The position numbers and the translations under genes are program-made. This document shows, one piece after another, positions 52,856 through 63,050 of a DNA stretch of 64,000 nt. Source of the stretch: Gambelia wislizenii (lineage: Eukaryota > Chordata > Lepidosauria > Squamata > Crotaphytidae). Under the pieces are notes generated by a model. The model was not told where the DNA came from, searched no databases, and was given only the letters and a program-made list of their open reading frames with translations. Every line of letters starts with the position of its first letter. Positions within the stretch are counted from its first letter, which is position 1. The DNA lies in assembly GCA_030847615.1 (NCBI GenBank), contig JAUMIR010000001.1, positions 89,701,501 through 89,765,500 on the forward strand, written 5' to 3'.

Positions 52856-53635
52856 CTCAATCACCTTTTTAAATGGATTTCTACACTGCAAACCCTTCAG
52901 CTTTACCTTTTCCTCAACTGCCTGTTACAGAGAGATCGTAGCAGCTTGGTCACCTCCCTGGCACATTAAAATATTCAAGCCTCTGAGCGAATTAGCACCC
53001 TTTAATTCCCCCTCTCTGTGTTTGCGTCTTTCAAAACGCCTGCCTATAGCCATCTCTGCAGCCAACTGTAGGGGTTAATATTTTAAAAAGGCAAGCACTC
53101 TGCTTGTTTTCAAAGCACTCAGCTTGATTTCAAAGGGAAAGCTCTGTGTCTGAGCGAAAGATCTATCAGGATCTTTCAAAATGCTTTCTGCCTCTTCTGA
53201 AGGGGTTAAAATGTTCAAGAAGCAAGGGGGAATAACAAACCTCTGCCCCCCTCTCTCCCCCACCACCCCAGCCAGCCAATAGCATCGCTCGTGGCACAGA
53301 ACTCTAAGGGAAGTGCGTCACCGAGGTTGTGAAAACACGAGTAATCGCATCTTTGATTGACAGCCAAAAAAAAAAAAAAATTTTTAAAACCTAAACAAAA
53401 CCGGAACTATGGACGTGTAAATATCAGTCACGGGACCACACGGGATATCCATATCAGAGACATAAATCGTATAAACAGCGAGGGGTGGGTTCGTGATCAC
53501 TTTGTCCCGGTAGGCAACGCGACAATTTCTGTCGTGTAACTGGCACCCAACATTTCACAAATTAAAAGCAGGACATACTCTATGTGGTCAATCAACATCA
53601 GTGTGTGGTCATGATGGCAAAAATTATTAATGAAG
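52856..53635. other. repeat-poor, CpG-containing interval with promoter-like motifs
   Basis: Contains a diverged local duplication (GTCTTTCAAAACGC... AGGGGTTAA at 53026-53085 and ATCTTTCAAAATGC...AGGGGTTAA at 53171-53210), AGCCAATAG (CCAAT-box-like, 53274) and GTGCGTCACCG (CRE-like, 53311). No exon was recognised. Regulatory potential is speculative. Confidence 0.25.
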
Positions 53636-53639
53636 AAGA

Positions 53640-53935
53640 ATGCACAGACTAGGAGAGGCTACAACAGTTTTCTTTTGCTTGGGCCTACTGGGAAGGCCAA
53701 GAGTCTTCCCCTCCTCTCCTATTTCCCCTGCTGAGTAAACTGAGCACAATCTACTTTTGCACTTTGAACTCAGTTTGCAGCAGTTGAAGTGAGCTGAGAA
53801 GAAGGAGGGAAAGTGGAAGAGAAGACTGGAACTGGGACATTTGAAAAGCAGCTGAAAAAGTGGTACGTCAGAAAAATAATCAAAATGATTCCTGTCAAAT
53901 CGGGACAGTTAGAGGGCATGGATTTGGGTCTAGTG
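53640..53935 (-). repeat. unknown dispersed repeat L, copy 4 (inverted)
   Basis: Reverse complement of the family at 26337-26672: AGGAGAGGCTACAACAG, CTACTGGGAAGGcCAAGA, GGGACATTTgAAAAGCAGCTG. Confidence 0.55.
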
Positions 53936-54565
53936 AGTGGTATGGGATGGCCTAGTGCCATAACATTTTTTTAAACTAAAAGAGACACCAAACATAGAAG
54001 GTTCACAGCATATGCTTGGTTCACAGAAGGGCCTGTCTAAACAGCCATTTAAATCAGGAATGGGGAATGTGTACTCCACAGGTGATATGTGGCCTCTACC
54101 CTCTGGTTTCGTAGCCCTCCGACTCCCCACAATGTCTCTGCACCAACACCCCAAATCTAGGCAAAAATTGCCCCCCAAACAGTCAAAAACCATAAATTGC
54201 TGAACTTGGAGACCTTCAGGAATGGCAGATTAGCTTGAGTATCAAGTACCAAGAAACTGTGAACAGAAGTAGACTTTTTGCAGCCATTTAAACCAAATCT
54301 TAGGCCTTGCAGCCTGCTGTGGATCCTGAGGATTGGCCCTCTGCATTTGCCTCAACTGCCCACCCTAATTTAATGCTCTTCTTGTAGCAGGGTCAGGAAA
54401 GGGTATGCTGGAAATCCTGAAGTGCATGGGTCATATAAACAGTGAATAGATAGGAAAGCACATTAAGGCTTGTGGAATAGATTCTGAGATTTGAAAAGGA
54501 AGAACGGACTAGAAGTATAGCGAATCAATAATTACAGGCTTATTTTCTGGAGGAATAATTGAAAA
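53936..54565. other. no recognised feature
   Basis: No element or gene was identified. Confidence 0.3.
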
Positions 54566-54571
54566 GAAGTA

Positions 54572-54812
54572 TAGTTGTCCCTTCATATTCGCTGGGGTTT
54601 GGTTCCAGGACCCCCCCCCCCCGCCCCCGTTAATACCAAAATCTGTGAATACTCAAGTCCCATTATATGGAATGGCACAGCAAAATGGTGTCCATTATAT
54701 AAGATGGTAAAATCAAGGTTTGCTTTTGGATTATTATTTTTTTAAGAATATTTTCAAGCCATGAATACTTAAATCCGTGGATACCAAATCCGTGGATACA
54801 GAGGGACAACTG
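54572..54812. mobile_element. Tigger-like MITE, copy 2
   Basis: Same family as 6220-6448: TAGTTGTCCCTTCATATTCG to GGGACAACTG with TA on each side (54570-54571, 54813-54814). A C-run at 54611-54623 is expanded. Confidence 0.8.
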
Positions 54813-54814
54813 TA

Positions 54815-55525
54815 TCAGCCTGATTCCAAGCCTCATTACCCAAAATTGCCTCCCACCAAATCCAGTGGGATTTTGTATTTATTAAGTGTGCTTGAGATTG
54901 CAATGAAACCAACAATATAGTTATGAAACAAATATTTCTGATGGGCCATTCCTGTGAACTGCTGAATAGATACAGAGGTTAATGTAGGGTGCACATATGG
55001 GTGCAAGAAGATTCCTTCCATTTGGAGCTGTGTATTCCAGTCAACCTGCCCTGCACTCCCAAAATAGCCCACAGTCCATGAGCTGTCCCATCCCCAGTGT
55101 TGAAGTAAGTTTTAACTGTTGGTCCAATCAGTCTCTGGGTAGAATGGAGGAAGCACCATCTTGTCTAGCCTCAGATTTCCAGATGTGTGAGACCAGTCCT
55201 GCTCTCTCTCCTGCTGGCTTGCAGGTGCAGCTCCAAGCTATCTTTTTAAAAATCTTCATTGAACCATGTTCACATCACCTTGCCTGCCATGTGCTAGAAA
55301 AGATTCTAGAGCATGTCCCAGAATGCCTTGTTACTTCACATGGTTTGGTGGGGTGACGTGAGACTGGTTCCAGACAGAACTTGGAAAATTTCCCCTTTTG
55401 GATTATGTCTCCCAGGATCCCTCAGCCAGCATTTTCCCATGCTCTAGTTTTGGAACACAACATTACCCCTGGGCTATGCATTTCAAGGAAAGATGAATTG
55501 GAGAGGCATGCTCATCCTTCAGGGA
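54815..55525. other. no recognised gene
   Basis: A degraded foldback relative (CTTGGAAAATTTCCCC, TTTTGGATTATGTCTCCCAG) lies at 55376-55455. Nothing else was recognised. Confidence 0.3.
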
Positions 55526-55529
55526 AGAT

Positions 55530-55680
55530 CAGTGGTGGCTGGTGGCTTCCATATGTGTGAGGTGGTGAATTCACTCTGGGATTTAGTCTAAACTTTAAAG
55601 GAATTATTTGGGTGCTTAACCCTATCCTCAAAATGGATTCAGCAACTTGGACAGCATCTTTAAATGTTTAGACTAAAACC
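55530..55680. mobile_element. hAT-type MITE P, copy 2 (incomplete)
   Basis: CAGTGGTGGCTGGTGGCTTC and GGTGAATTCACTCTGGGATT, then TTTAGTCTAAACTTTAAAGG and its inverse TTTAAATGTTTAGACTAAAA. The right terminal part is missing. Confidence 0.65.
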
Positions 55681-55687
55681 AAACCCA

Positions 55688-56285
55688 CCAGCTGTCCCAA
55701 TATGGCAGGAACAGTCCTAATTAATCCTTTGTCATCCATTTCAGCTGCTTTTAAAATGTCCCGTTTCTCTGTCCTCCTCTCACTTTTGCTCTTTGTCCTC
55801 AGCTTACTTCAACTGCAGCAGCTAAGCTCAGAATGCAAAAGTTTGCACTCCATTAACTTTGTGGGGGAGGGGGAGAGGAAAAGGAATGGAATCTTGCCCT
55901 TCCCTGTGTGTGTGTGTACCTTCAAGTCACCTGTGGACTTATGGTGGTCCCATGAATTTCATAGGGTTTTCTTAGGCAAGAAAAGCTCAGAGGTCCCTTC
56001 CTCGGAAATATAGCCTACAGCACCTGGTATTCATTGGCAGTCTTCCTGGCAAGTACAAACCAGAGTTGACCCTGCTTAGCTTCCAAGATCAGATAGGATC
56101 TGGTGCCTTTAGGATATATAGGCCCTTCCCTTCCCAGTAGACTCAGGCAAAAGTAAATTGCTGCAGCCTCTCCTACCTTGTGTGTTCTTCCTTATTTATA
56201 ATTTTTGCCATATTGAGCATACTCTGATGTTGCTTGGCCCCATATATCCTGGTTTTCATCTGGGAAATGTTGGGGATATGCTTAA
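55688..56285 (+). repeat. unknown dispersed repeat L, copy 3, split by a SINE
   Basis: Parts 55688-55907 and 56128-56285 join to match 26337-26672 and 41154-41482. The 5S-Sauria SINE lies between. Confidence 0.65.
55908..56127 (-). repeat. 5S-Sauria-type SINE
   Basis: The tail TACCTTCAAGTCACCTGTGG, ACTTATGGTGGTCCCATGAA is on the left. The inverted 5S head CAAGTACAAACCAGAGTTGA, CTTAGCTTCCAAGATCAG, ATAGGATCTGGTGCC is on the right. It interrupts repeat L. Confidence 0.9.
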
Positions 56286-56331
56286 AACCCAGAGTATATT
56301 CACTGCCATGGGAGCTACCAGCTGCTTTCTT

Positions 56332-56562
56332 CTTGTTGTTGTTGTGTACCTACAAGTTGTTTCCAATTTATGGCAACTTTAATGTGAAAGCATCAGATGG
56401 TTTTCTTGGCAAGATTTGTTCAAAGAAGGTTGGTCAATGCCTTTCTCTGAGACTGAGAGTGACTTGTCCAAAGGAATCGAGTGCTTTACTGTGGCTGAGC
56501 AGGGGTTCAAACCCTGGTTTCCCAGCACCCTAGTCCAACACTCATACTACTACACTGGCTGC
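56332..56562 (-). repeat. Sauria-type SINE
   Basis: The tail TTGTTGTTGTTGTGTACCTACAA is on the left. The inverted tRNA-like head (GTTCAAACCCTGGTTTCCC, CTACTACACTGGCTG) is on the right. Confidence 0.88.
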
Positions 56563-56579
56563 TACTATTGCTAAGATAT

Positions 56580-57055
56580 CTTGATAAGTTTCAAAAGCTA
56601 CTAGGGAGCCATGATCTTATGTTTCATGAAGATTTTCCTGGTTTGTGCAAGTATACTGTTGCTGTTGTTTGTTTATATAGCACCAGCTATGTACATGCAC
56701 ATTACAGTATAAGAAGCAAAAAACAAACAAACAAAAAAACCAGCAACCAAACATTGGGTACTGCCAAAGGTGTACAATCTAAAATAAGTATACATAAACA
56801 CACACGGGGGGTGGGGAGAAATAATAAACATAAAACTATAAAATACAATTGCAAAATGAATTATTCAGATAACTACAAATAATAATAATATGATATGCAA
56901 GAAAATATAAAAATAAAACAAATTGACCAATACATGTAATCAAATATAAAACAGCAATATATCTACATCTGTATCTATCTCTGCGTGTGTAATATAAAAC
57001 AAACTAACCAATATATGTAATCAAAATAAACAAGATTATAAAACAATATCAAACT
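56580..57055. other. A-rich, unrecognised
   Basis: Repeated ATATAAAACA and AACCAATAyATGTAATCAAA blocks (two tandem-like units near 56925-57030). This may be the lead-in to the repeat that follows. Confidence 0.3.
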
Positions 57056-57059
57056 AAAT

Positions 57060-57245
57060 TTCCAAAAGCTTTGGAAAACAGAAAAGTTTTCAACTGAGAT
57101 TTAAAACACAGAAAAGGAGCAGTTCACAAATGTTCAGGGAGGGAATTCCAAGAATATGGGGCAGCAAGTGGGAAAGGACAAAGCTGAGCCAAGGAAGTAG
57201 AAACCTTTGGTTTGGTGAGAAGCCTAGAGTTCTTAGTATTCCTCA
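57060..57245. repeat. dispersed repeat, class uncertain
   Basis: AAAGTTTTCAACTGAGATTTAAAA, GGAGGGAATTCCAAGAATATGG and CAGCAAGTGGGAAAGG resemble text found in widespread reptile LINE 3' regions (fragment). Confidence 0.35.
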
Positions 57246-57938
57246 AGGTTAGCAGGGAGGATTGTAAAAAATAAAATAAAATTTTCAAGCAGCATGCTTT
57301 GGTGCCTGTAAAAGTATTTGCAATTGTATATACAGCCAGTAGTGATGCTTACAATTGCGCTTACAGTTAAATGGGGTAGTGGGAAAGGGCTGAGAGGATC
57401 ATGAGGAATGGTTACCAGTCCACATCTGTGATTGCTCACTTCACTCTTACATTTGTCCATGTTTGAGGAAGGTCAGGGCTGTTTGTCTAGTATGTAAAAT
57501 TTACTGTGTGAACAGCTCTTAAACAAATGGAGCATTTGAGCAGAATCTCCAGTGCTGTTCTCCTGCAATTGACAGGAACTATTGAAGAGCTTAATAGTGC
57601 CTGTGTGCCACTCCCATTCATTTTTAAGGGGGTGCACACAGTAGAACATACCAATGGATTATGGCATGGCTAGGAGAATCCATCTGGTGGGGATGGCTGC
57701 TCCCAGGCAGTGGAATTTTTCTTCCACAAGATGCTAGGCTGTCTCTTCTCTGCTCTCCTTTTGCCAGCTGGCGAAGGCTTTTTTTTATTTTATTTAACCA
57801 GGCATTTGATGATTAATAGGTTGCAAGACAGTCTTTTTGGGGTGTGCTGCATTTGTATTGTTTTAAAATTATTTTATACTGTTAAAATTAATGGCATCTT
57901 AATATGATAGCTTGTCTAATTGTATTTTAACTTCCTTC
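57246..57938. other. no recognised feature
   Basis: No element or gene was identified. Confidence 0.3.
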
Positions 57939-57939
57939 A

Positions 57940-58115
57940 TTGTTGTTGTGTGCCTTCAGGTCATTTCTGACTTATAGCAACCCTAAGGGGTTTTCATGGC
58001 AGAATTTGTTCAGAGGGGATTTGCCTTTGCCCTCCTCTGAGACTTGCCCAAGGTCACCCAGTGGGTTTCCAGAATTGTAATCCAATGCCCAAACCACTAC
58101 ACCATGCTGGCTCCA
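57940..58115 (-). repeat. Sauria-type SINE (shortened)
   Basis: TTGTTGTGTGCCTTCAGGTC and ATTTCTGACTTATAGCAACC, then GGTCACCCAGTGGGTTTCCA and CCACTACACCATGCTGGCTC. The central part of the tRNA-like head is deleted. Confidence 0.88.
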
Positions 58116-58129
58116 ATTTCTGCTGTCAC

Positions 58130-58206
58130 GTTTTTATTCTATTTTGTTTTAAACTTGTTGTAAGTTGCTTTGGATCCCATGTTGGTGGACATAAAACAAA
58201 TAAATC
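58130..58206 (+). repeat. LINE 3' tail (L2-like)
   Basis: TTGTAAGTTGCTTTGGATCC, CATGTTGGTGGACATAAAAC and AAATAAAT form a tail like 34010-34160. Confidence 0.5.
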
Positions 58207-58384
58207 ACAGTTGCCCACTCCTGTTTTAAGGTGGTACAAGGATCCATGGTTGTTTTTGATGTGATATACAAACAGGTAACCACGGGCCCTTCCTCCCCTT
58301 CCAGCATGTTCCATAGGTGGATATGCCAGGAATTCAAACAGCATAGGAATGTAAATATCCAATAGCCCAAATAAGGAACAAGGC

Positions 58385-58385
<1 letters not shown>

Positions 58386-58421
<36 letters not shown>
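58386..58421. repeat. (CA)n microsatellite
   Basis: About 18 uninterrupted CA units. Confidence 0.97.
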
Positions 58422-58628
58422 TGCATCTAACACTTTCACTGCTGTGGAAAGTGCCATAAAGCTCTTTAACAACAAATGGCCATGAATTTTGCTTCACACT
58501 TTGCTTTCTGGGAATCCCTTCCAGGTGCAATTGGGCTGAAGAATAACAAAGATGCTGCAGCTTAAACAGAGTCAGGACCACTAAGGGAGAAATTAATTAG
58601 ATTTCTACCAGAATCTTTTTATTTTCAG

Positions 58629-58734
58629 TGTAGAAATGACTGTACATGGTGAGCAACAATATTATGGATGTGTGCACATGTGCAGCTGAGAGCTCTCTGT
58701 CATGCAGCTAAACAATTTGTGTGCATTGTTCCAG
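58629..58734 (+). other. candidate non-coding exon (strong splice-site pair)
   Basis: A 106 bp segment bounded by TCTTTTTATTTTCAG (strong acceptor with a pyrimidine tract) and CCAG|GTAAGT (near-consensus donor). All three frames contain stops, so it would be a non-coding or UTR exon. Frame 2 has an ATG with a 17-codon frame ending in TGA. There is no repeat signature. It could equally be a chance pair. Confidence 0.25.
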
Positions 58735-58740
58735 GTAAGT

Positions 58741-59344
58741 CTGGAATAATTTAGTGCTGGTGGAGTTCACATCAGGATAATGGCAAAGCATCTGTGCAGG
58801 AGATGAGTTATGAATAGAGTCCCTACCCCCTACCCCCCTTCTCCTTGGAATTGACCAGATGGCACTGAATGGTAGATAGTTTTTTTAAAAATAAAATTCC
58901 CTTAGAGGCTTCATCTACTCCTATTCTCACCCTAATCAACTTTGATTGCTTAAAAAAAAAAAACCTCTAAAATCTAAGGCTAACCTTCCTCCTCAACTCA
59001 GGATTTTTTATCAGAAATTCTTTTTTGCCTCATTTGTTTGTTGTCCAGCTGACTTCTGCAATTAAAAATCCCCCAATCTGCCTTGCAAATACTTCCACTA
59101 AAGGAAAGCCACAATGGAGATGAGCAATAAAGCATTTATATGGGAGGGTTTTTTTTTAAGATAGCTCTTTTATTATTTTACATCCATGTAAAATCTAATA
59201 GCAAGATCAGGCTTTACATGTTATGAGCCAAGTTCTCATCTTGTGTAAATTAACTTGAGTTCTGTGTAACTCCACAGATCTCTTGTGACTTCCTGCAGTG
59301 ATGAAAATGGTGGCTATAATTTCAGTCTCAGGGCACTGGCTATC
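58741..59344. other. no recognised feature
   Basis: AT-rich, with no identified element. Confidence 0.3.
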
Positions 59345-59347
59345 TAG

Positions 59348-59930
59348 GGTGTTGTCTAGATGGTGAAAAAAGGAATGTGGGTGGAATACCTTTTGTTCAG
59401 ATGAGCTTCCACCGGGATTCCTCATATTCGGAAGGAGGGGGGCCAAACATTATACATACTTCATGATAACAGCGTTCGCTGTTTCTCACAATCTTTTTGT
59501 TTAAAAAATACACAAAAATGCACATTGCAGCCTGTTTGAACTACCAATTTGAATTGGGGCACATCCTGGAAGTCAAAACGTGATAAAGTGGCCTAAGTTG
59601 TTATTGATGTATTTCATAGAAGGTATTGTGCGCTATTTTCGAGTGGCAGAGCAAAAAAGGTTTTAAAGCATCAAATTACTCTTCCGCATCTCTCATTTAA
59701 CAAGGCAAAAAAAAGGGGGGGGAATGGAGGGAACTTTTGGGAATAATAATGCAGGTAATTCAGTCACGGCCACCATCTTTTCTCGCAGGCATGCTCTGTT
59801 TGAACTTCAAACTTGGATAGCTTCCCATGCCAGTGATATTGCGAATGCATCATGGGGACAAATGAACACTGCTGTGATAGTGAGTTAATGCACTATTTTC
59901 TGCAATTAATTATCCCATCTAGCTGAGCCC
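59348..59930 (+). mobile_element. non-autonomous DNA element J3
   Basis: 583 bp with left end GGTGTTGTCTAGATGGTG and right end (inverted) GGGCTCAGCTAGATGGG. A perfect TAG duplication lies at 59345-59347 and 59931-59933. It is homologous to J1 and J2. It contains GATAACAGCGTTCGCTGTTTC, an internal hairpin. No coding frame is present. Confidence 0.85.
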
Positions 59931-60009
59931 TAGGAGTTCATAACTCCTGTGGATAGCAGCCAAAAGGTAAACGAGATGGCTGTCTGATGGCAACTATCCA
60001 TTGGTGGCT

Positions 60010-60550
60010 AAGGGAGGGCAAAGAGGTGGGGCAAAATTAAAGGTGAAACAATGGATCAAAATACCAGCATATTTCTCCTTAACGGTCGTACTGCTAGTAA
60101 AAAAAACTTCTTAAAAGGGACATTTTAGGCCTTTAGAATGGAGATAAAATGGTACAAAAGCTGGAAAACCATCACACCATGGTATCATGGGGAAGAGGGC
60201 TTGGCCATCTGGGGACACACATGGAAGAGCCAAAATTCATCCCCTTTCCTGATATACAGAATGGGAATAGGTGCTCTCTTGTTGTTGTGCTACCCCTAGG
60301 AGAACTTTGTGCAACCCCTAAGAGGGGCTGAGTTTTGGCTCTACCTTGCAGCTTCCACAGATGGCCATGGCCCCTTTCTCATGACATCATGCTGTGATGG
60401 TTTCCTAGCTTTTGTATCATTTTCTTCCTGTATTAAGCAGTGGAAATGGCCTTTTGTAAGGTTCTTTTACTAGCAATAAGGTCATTAAGGTAAAATGTGC
60501 TGGCATTTTTGATCCTATCCTTTTGCCTTTAACTTTGCCTGCTACTAGAA
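60010..60550. mobile_element. large palindromic element, ~540 bp
   Basis: Arms of about 225 bp around a centre near 60280. Left-arm blocks GGATCAAAATACCAGCA, TGCTAGTAAAA, ACAAAAGCTGGAAAACCATC and AGAGCCAAAATTCATCCCC pair with the inverses of CATCCCCTC-side AGAGCCAAAACTCAGCCCC, ACAAAAGCTAGGAAACCATC, TGCTAGTAAAAG and GATCAAAAATGCCAGCA. Arms are roughly 80% matched by eye. The loop holds unpaired text at 60236-60325. Outer ends and duplication are uncertain. No coding capacity. Confidence 0.75.
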
Positions 60551-61075
60551 TGCAGCCCCTCAAAACTTCTCTGAAAGTGAATTTGGCCCTTTGCCTGAAA
60601 GGGGTTCTTGAGCCTTGCCAGGCGCTGAACTGGCTGCTGAATCTTTTTTCAGCACTCTTAATGAGATAATGTCCTCTACCCCATCTGAAGGTAGCTCTCT
60701 TATTGCAGGCGGCACAGCACACAGCTCTCTCGTCCAAAATCTTGCTGCCATCTCCCAGCATCTGCCACCTGAGGCAAGAACCTCACTCTGCCTAGTGCTA
60801 GGACCAGGCCTACAAGATTTTAATATTTGCAGTTGACCATAAAAGATGATCTAGGCTTCCGCCCTGTTCTCCAATTTCCTAGATTTGAGGCAGCTTGGAG
60901 AACTGGGACAGAAACAGTTCATTCTTTGTTTTGTATGTCATGGGCCCTGCAGCAATCCCCAGTGCCCAAATCCATGTGCGCTGAAGAGATTGTGCCTGGT
61001 CCACAGAACCCTTAGTGCATCAGTTTTGCTGCAACCATGTGGAAATCTCCTCTGTACCATTTGGTTTTGCCCCAA
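60551..61075. other. no recognised feature
   Basis: No element or gene was identified. Confidence 0.3.
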
Positions 61076-61078
61076 TCG

Positions 61079-61150
61079 ATCCTTTATTTATATCTTGCAT
61101 TGTTAAACCCAACCAAAGAACCTTTATTTATATCTTGCATTGTTAAACCA
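61079..61150. repeat. two-unit direct repeat
   Basis: CCTTTATTTATATCTTGCAT followed by TGTTAAAC occurs at 61081 and again 42 bases later. Confidence 0.9.
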
Positions 61151-61528
61151 ACGAAAAGAGCACACATTGGTGACAACCTGTAATACAACCAACACTGTGA
61201 AATGATCAAAACCACAGAAGTATGTAATGAGAAGCCCCAGTTTTGTTTAGACCATCTTGGATTAAATATGTTGAGGGCAGTGAATGAGAGAGGAAGGAAC
61301 AGATCCTGCTTTTCATCGGTTTGGATTTATAGCAGTTTGGCCCCTTATAACTCTTATGTTTAGCCTTTTAAAATCTGTAAATTCTGTAATGTTTGTAGAG
61401 CTCTCACTGTTCTGTGTTGGAAAGGAAAGAACATCAAAACTGACTACTTCCAATAGAGACTTACACATAAGAAAGGTAAAGCAGACAATCCACTTCATTA
61501 CCAATTAGAACATAATTTCTATTGAGTG
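61151..61528. other. no recognised feature
   Basis: No element or gene was identified. Confidence 0.3.
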
Positions 61529-61536
61529 ATTTAGAG

Positions 61537-61730
61537 AAGTGGAGGCTATAGGTTCTGGTATCAATGAGGAATCCACTCCAGGTTTTAGTCTGAAGTTTAA
61601 AGGAGCCATGAGGGTGCTGAACTTAATTTGCGAGTAGGATTCAGAACCTTGGATAGTTTCTTTAAAGTGTGGAGTAAGCCCCAGAGCATATTCACCACTC
61701 CATTAACATGGGAACTGCCAGCCTCTACTG
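61537..61730. mobile_element. hAT-type MITE P, copy 3
   Basis: 194 bp palindromic element. The left end AAGTGGAGGCTATAGGTTC pairs with the right end GAACTGCCAGCCTCTACTG. Flanks ATTTAGAG (61529-61536) and ATTTGGAG (61731-61738) match at 7 of 8 bases, an 8 bp hAT-type duplication. Inner arms pair TTTAGTCTGAAGTTTAAAGG with CTTTAAAGTGTGGAGTAAG. Confidence 0.82.
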
Positions 61731-61739
61731 ATTTGGAGA

Positions 61740-62150
61740 AGGGTCATATATTCTATCAATTGTAACTTATAAAGAGGCACAGAAAAGCATTTTGGTTAAA
61801 TGGAAAGATCTGTGTATAACATCTAAAGTCACCCTCTTGGGTTGCTTCTAACATCAGAGGCAAACTTGTCAAAGACCACATGGTTGAATGTTGTGAAGTC
61901 ACAGGTATATGAAGTAGGATTTCAAGAACTCTAGTGTATAAACTGACTGCGTAGCTTAATATGAGCTGAATGACTGCAGAGGCTGTTTGGTATAACAATA
62001 ATATGCCGTGGTTAAAAATAACAGGTACCAAATCCTGAAATATAAGAAGACAATTTACTCTTTTTTAGAATTCAAAATGCTGGAACTATGTGAGCCATAC
62101 AATTGATAAATTTCATCTTCTTCATTTGTTGAAATTGGTTATATATTTTT
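61740..62150. other. no recognised feature
   Basis: AT-rich, with no identified element. Confidence 0.3.
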
Positions 62151-62154
62151 TTAA

Positions 62155-63050
62155 TCTTTATTGAAATTTTTCTTTTTTTCATAACAGAATAGAACAAAAA
62201 AATCAACAATCAACAACTAGGCGGTACAAGACATGTCTACCATATTTCAGTGCATGAAGTAATCCAATTGATCAAGATATAGCTCTACACCTAGGACAAG
62301 GTCAATTCAAAACGTCTGCCCATTGATTCATATGAGTTGAGGGAAGAGATATCACATCAGATTGGATGTTTACATATTCAATAAGAGGATACCATTTCTC
62401 AATAAATGTTTGTGTTTTTCCATTCATTAGGGTCTTTCTTTCATTTTATCTGCTAGTTTTTCATTAAGCCAGGAGTCCCATATTCTTTCCCACCAAGTAT
62501 TCATGTCCACTTGCCCCATTTTCCATGCAGTAGCAATGCATGATCTGGCTCCTGTGAGCAGAAAGCTCATCAGCCTTCTATGTTGAAGAGCTTGATTGCC
62601 CCAATGAATAATGATAGCAACAATCATGCAGGACAGAATACAATTTTCTGTTTTGTAATAGCCTCTATTGACTTAATTACATCTGTCCAAAAGGTGTGTA
62701 CCTTGGGACATTCAACCCAAATGTGAATATAAGTACCAGTGTTGCCACAATTTTGCCAGCATAGAGGGGAAAGGTTATGCATTCTAGACATTAGCACTGG
62801 GTTTAGGTACCATTTATGTACCAGTTTCATAGAGGTTTCCCTCGTTTTAGCTGAATGCAATATCATCATTGGGGAAGACTACACTTTAGTCCATTCCTCA
62901 TCCGATATCTGGATGGCTAAAGGTATATAATGATATGGAGGAAATGGTTTATAAGACATAAAACCTAGTCTTTCATTGGGTTGGGCAGGCCAAGTAATGC
63001 TATATAATAATATCATCAGCAGTACTTTGGAAATATCAAATTACTTTTTT
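62155..63050 (-). pseudogene. L1 LINE ORF2 C-terminus and 3' end
   Basis: On the minus strand, 62869-62624 encodes the conserved L1 ORF2 C-terminal pattern: MKLVHKWYLNPVLMSRMHNLSPLCWQNCGNTGTYIHIWVECPKVHTFW. This includes the CW..CG..GTY.HIW..C cysteine/histidine block. A frame change leads to 62627-62427 (LLTGARSCIATAWKM, NTWWERIWDSW). Upstream residues (PLAIQISDEEW) are present with a stop. The 3' end is the T-rich run at 62150-62190 on the plus strand, i.e. a poly-A tail. It is 5'-truncated and inactive. Confidence 0.93.

Noticed and set aside
58126..58581. 151-codon minus-strand frame
   Set aside because: Open because it crosses a CA microsatellite (poly Cys-Val) and a SINE/LINE tail.
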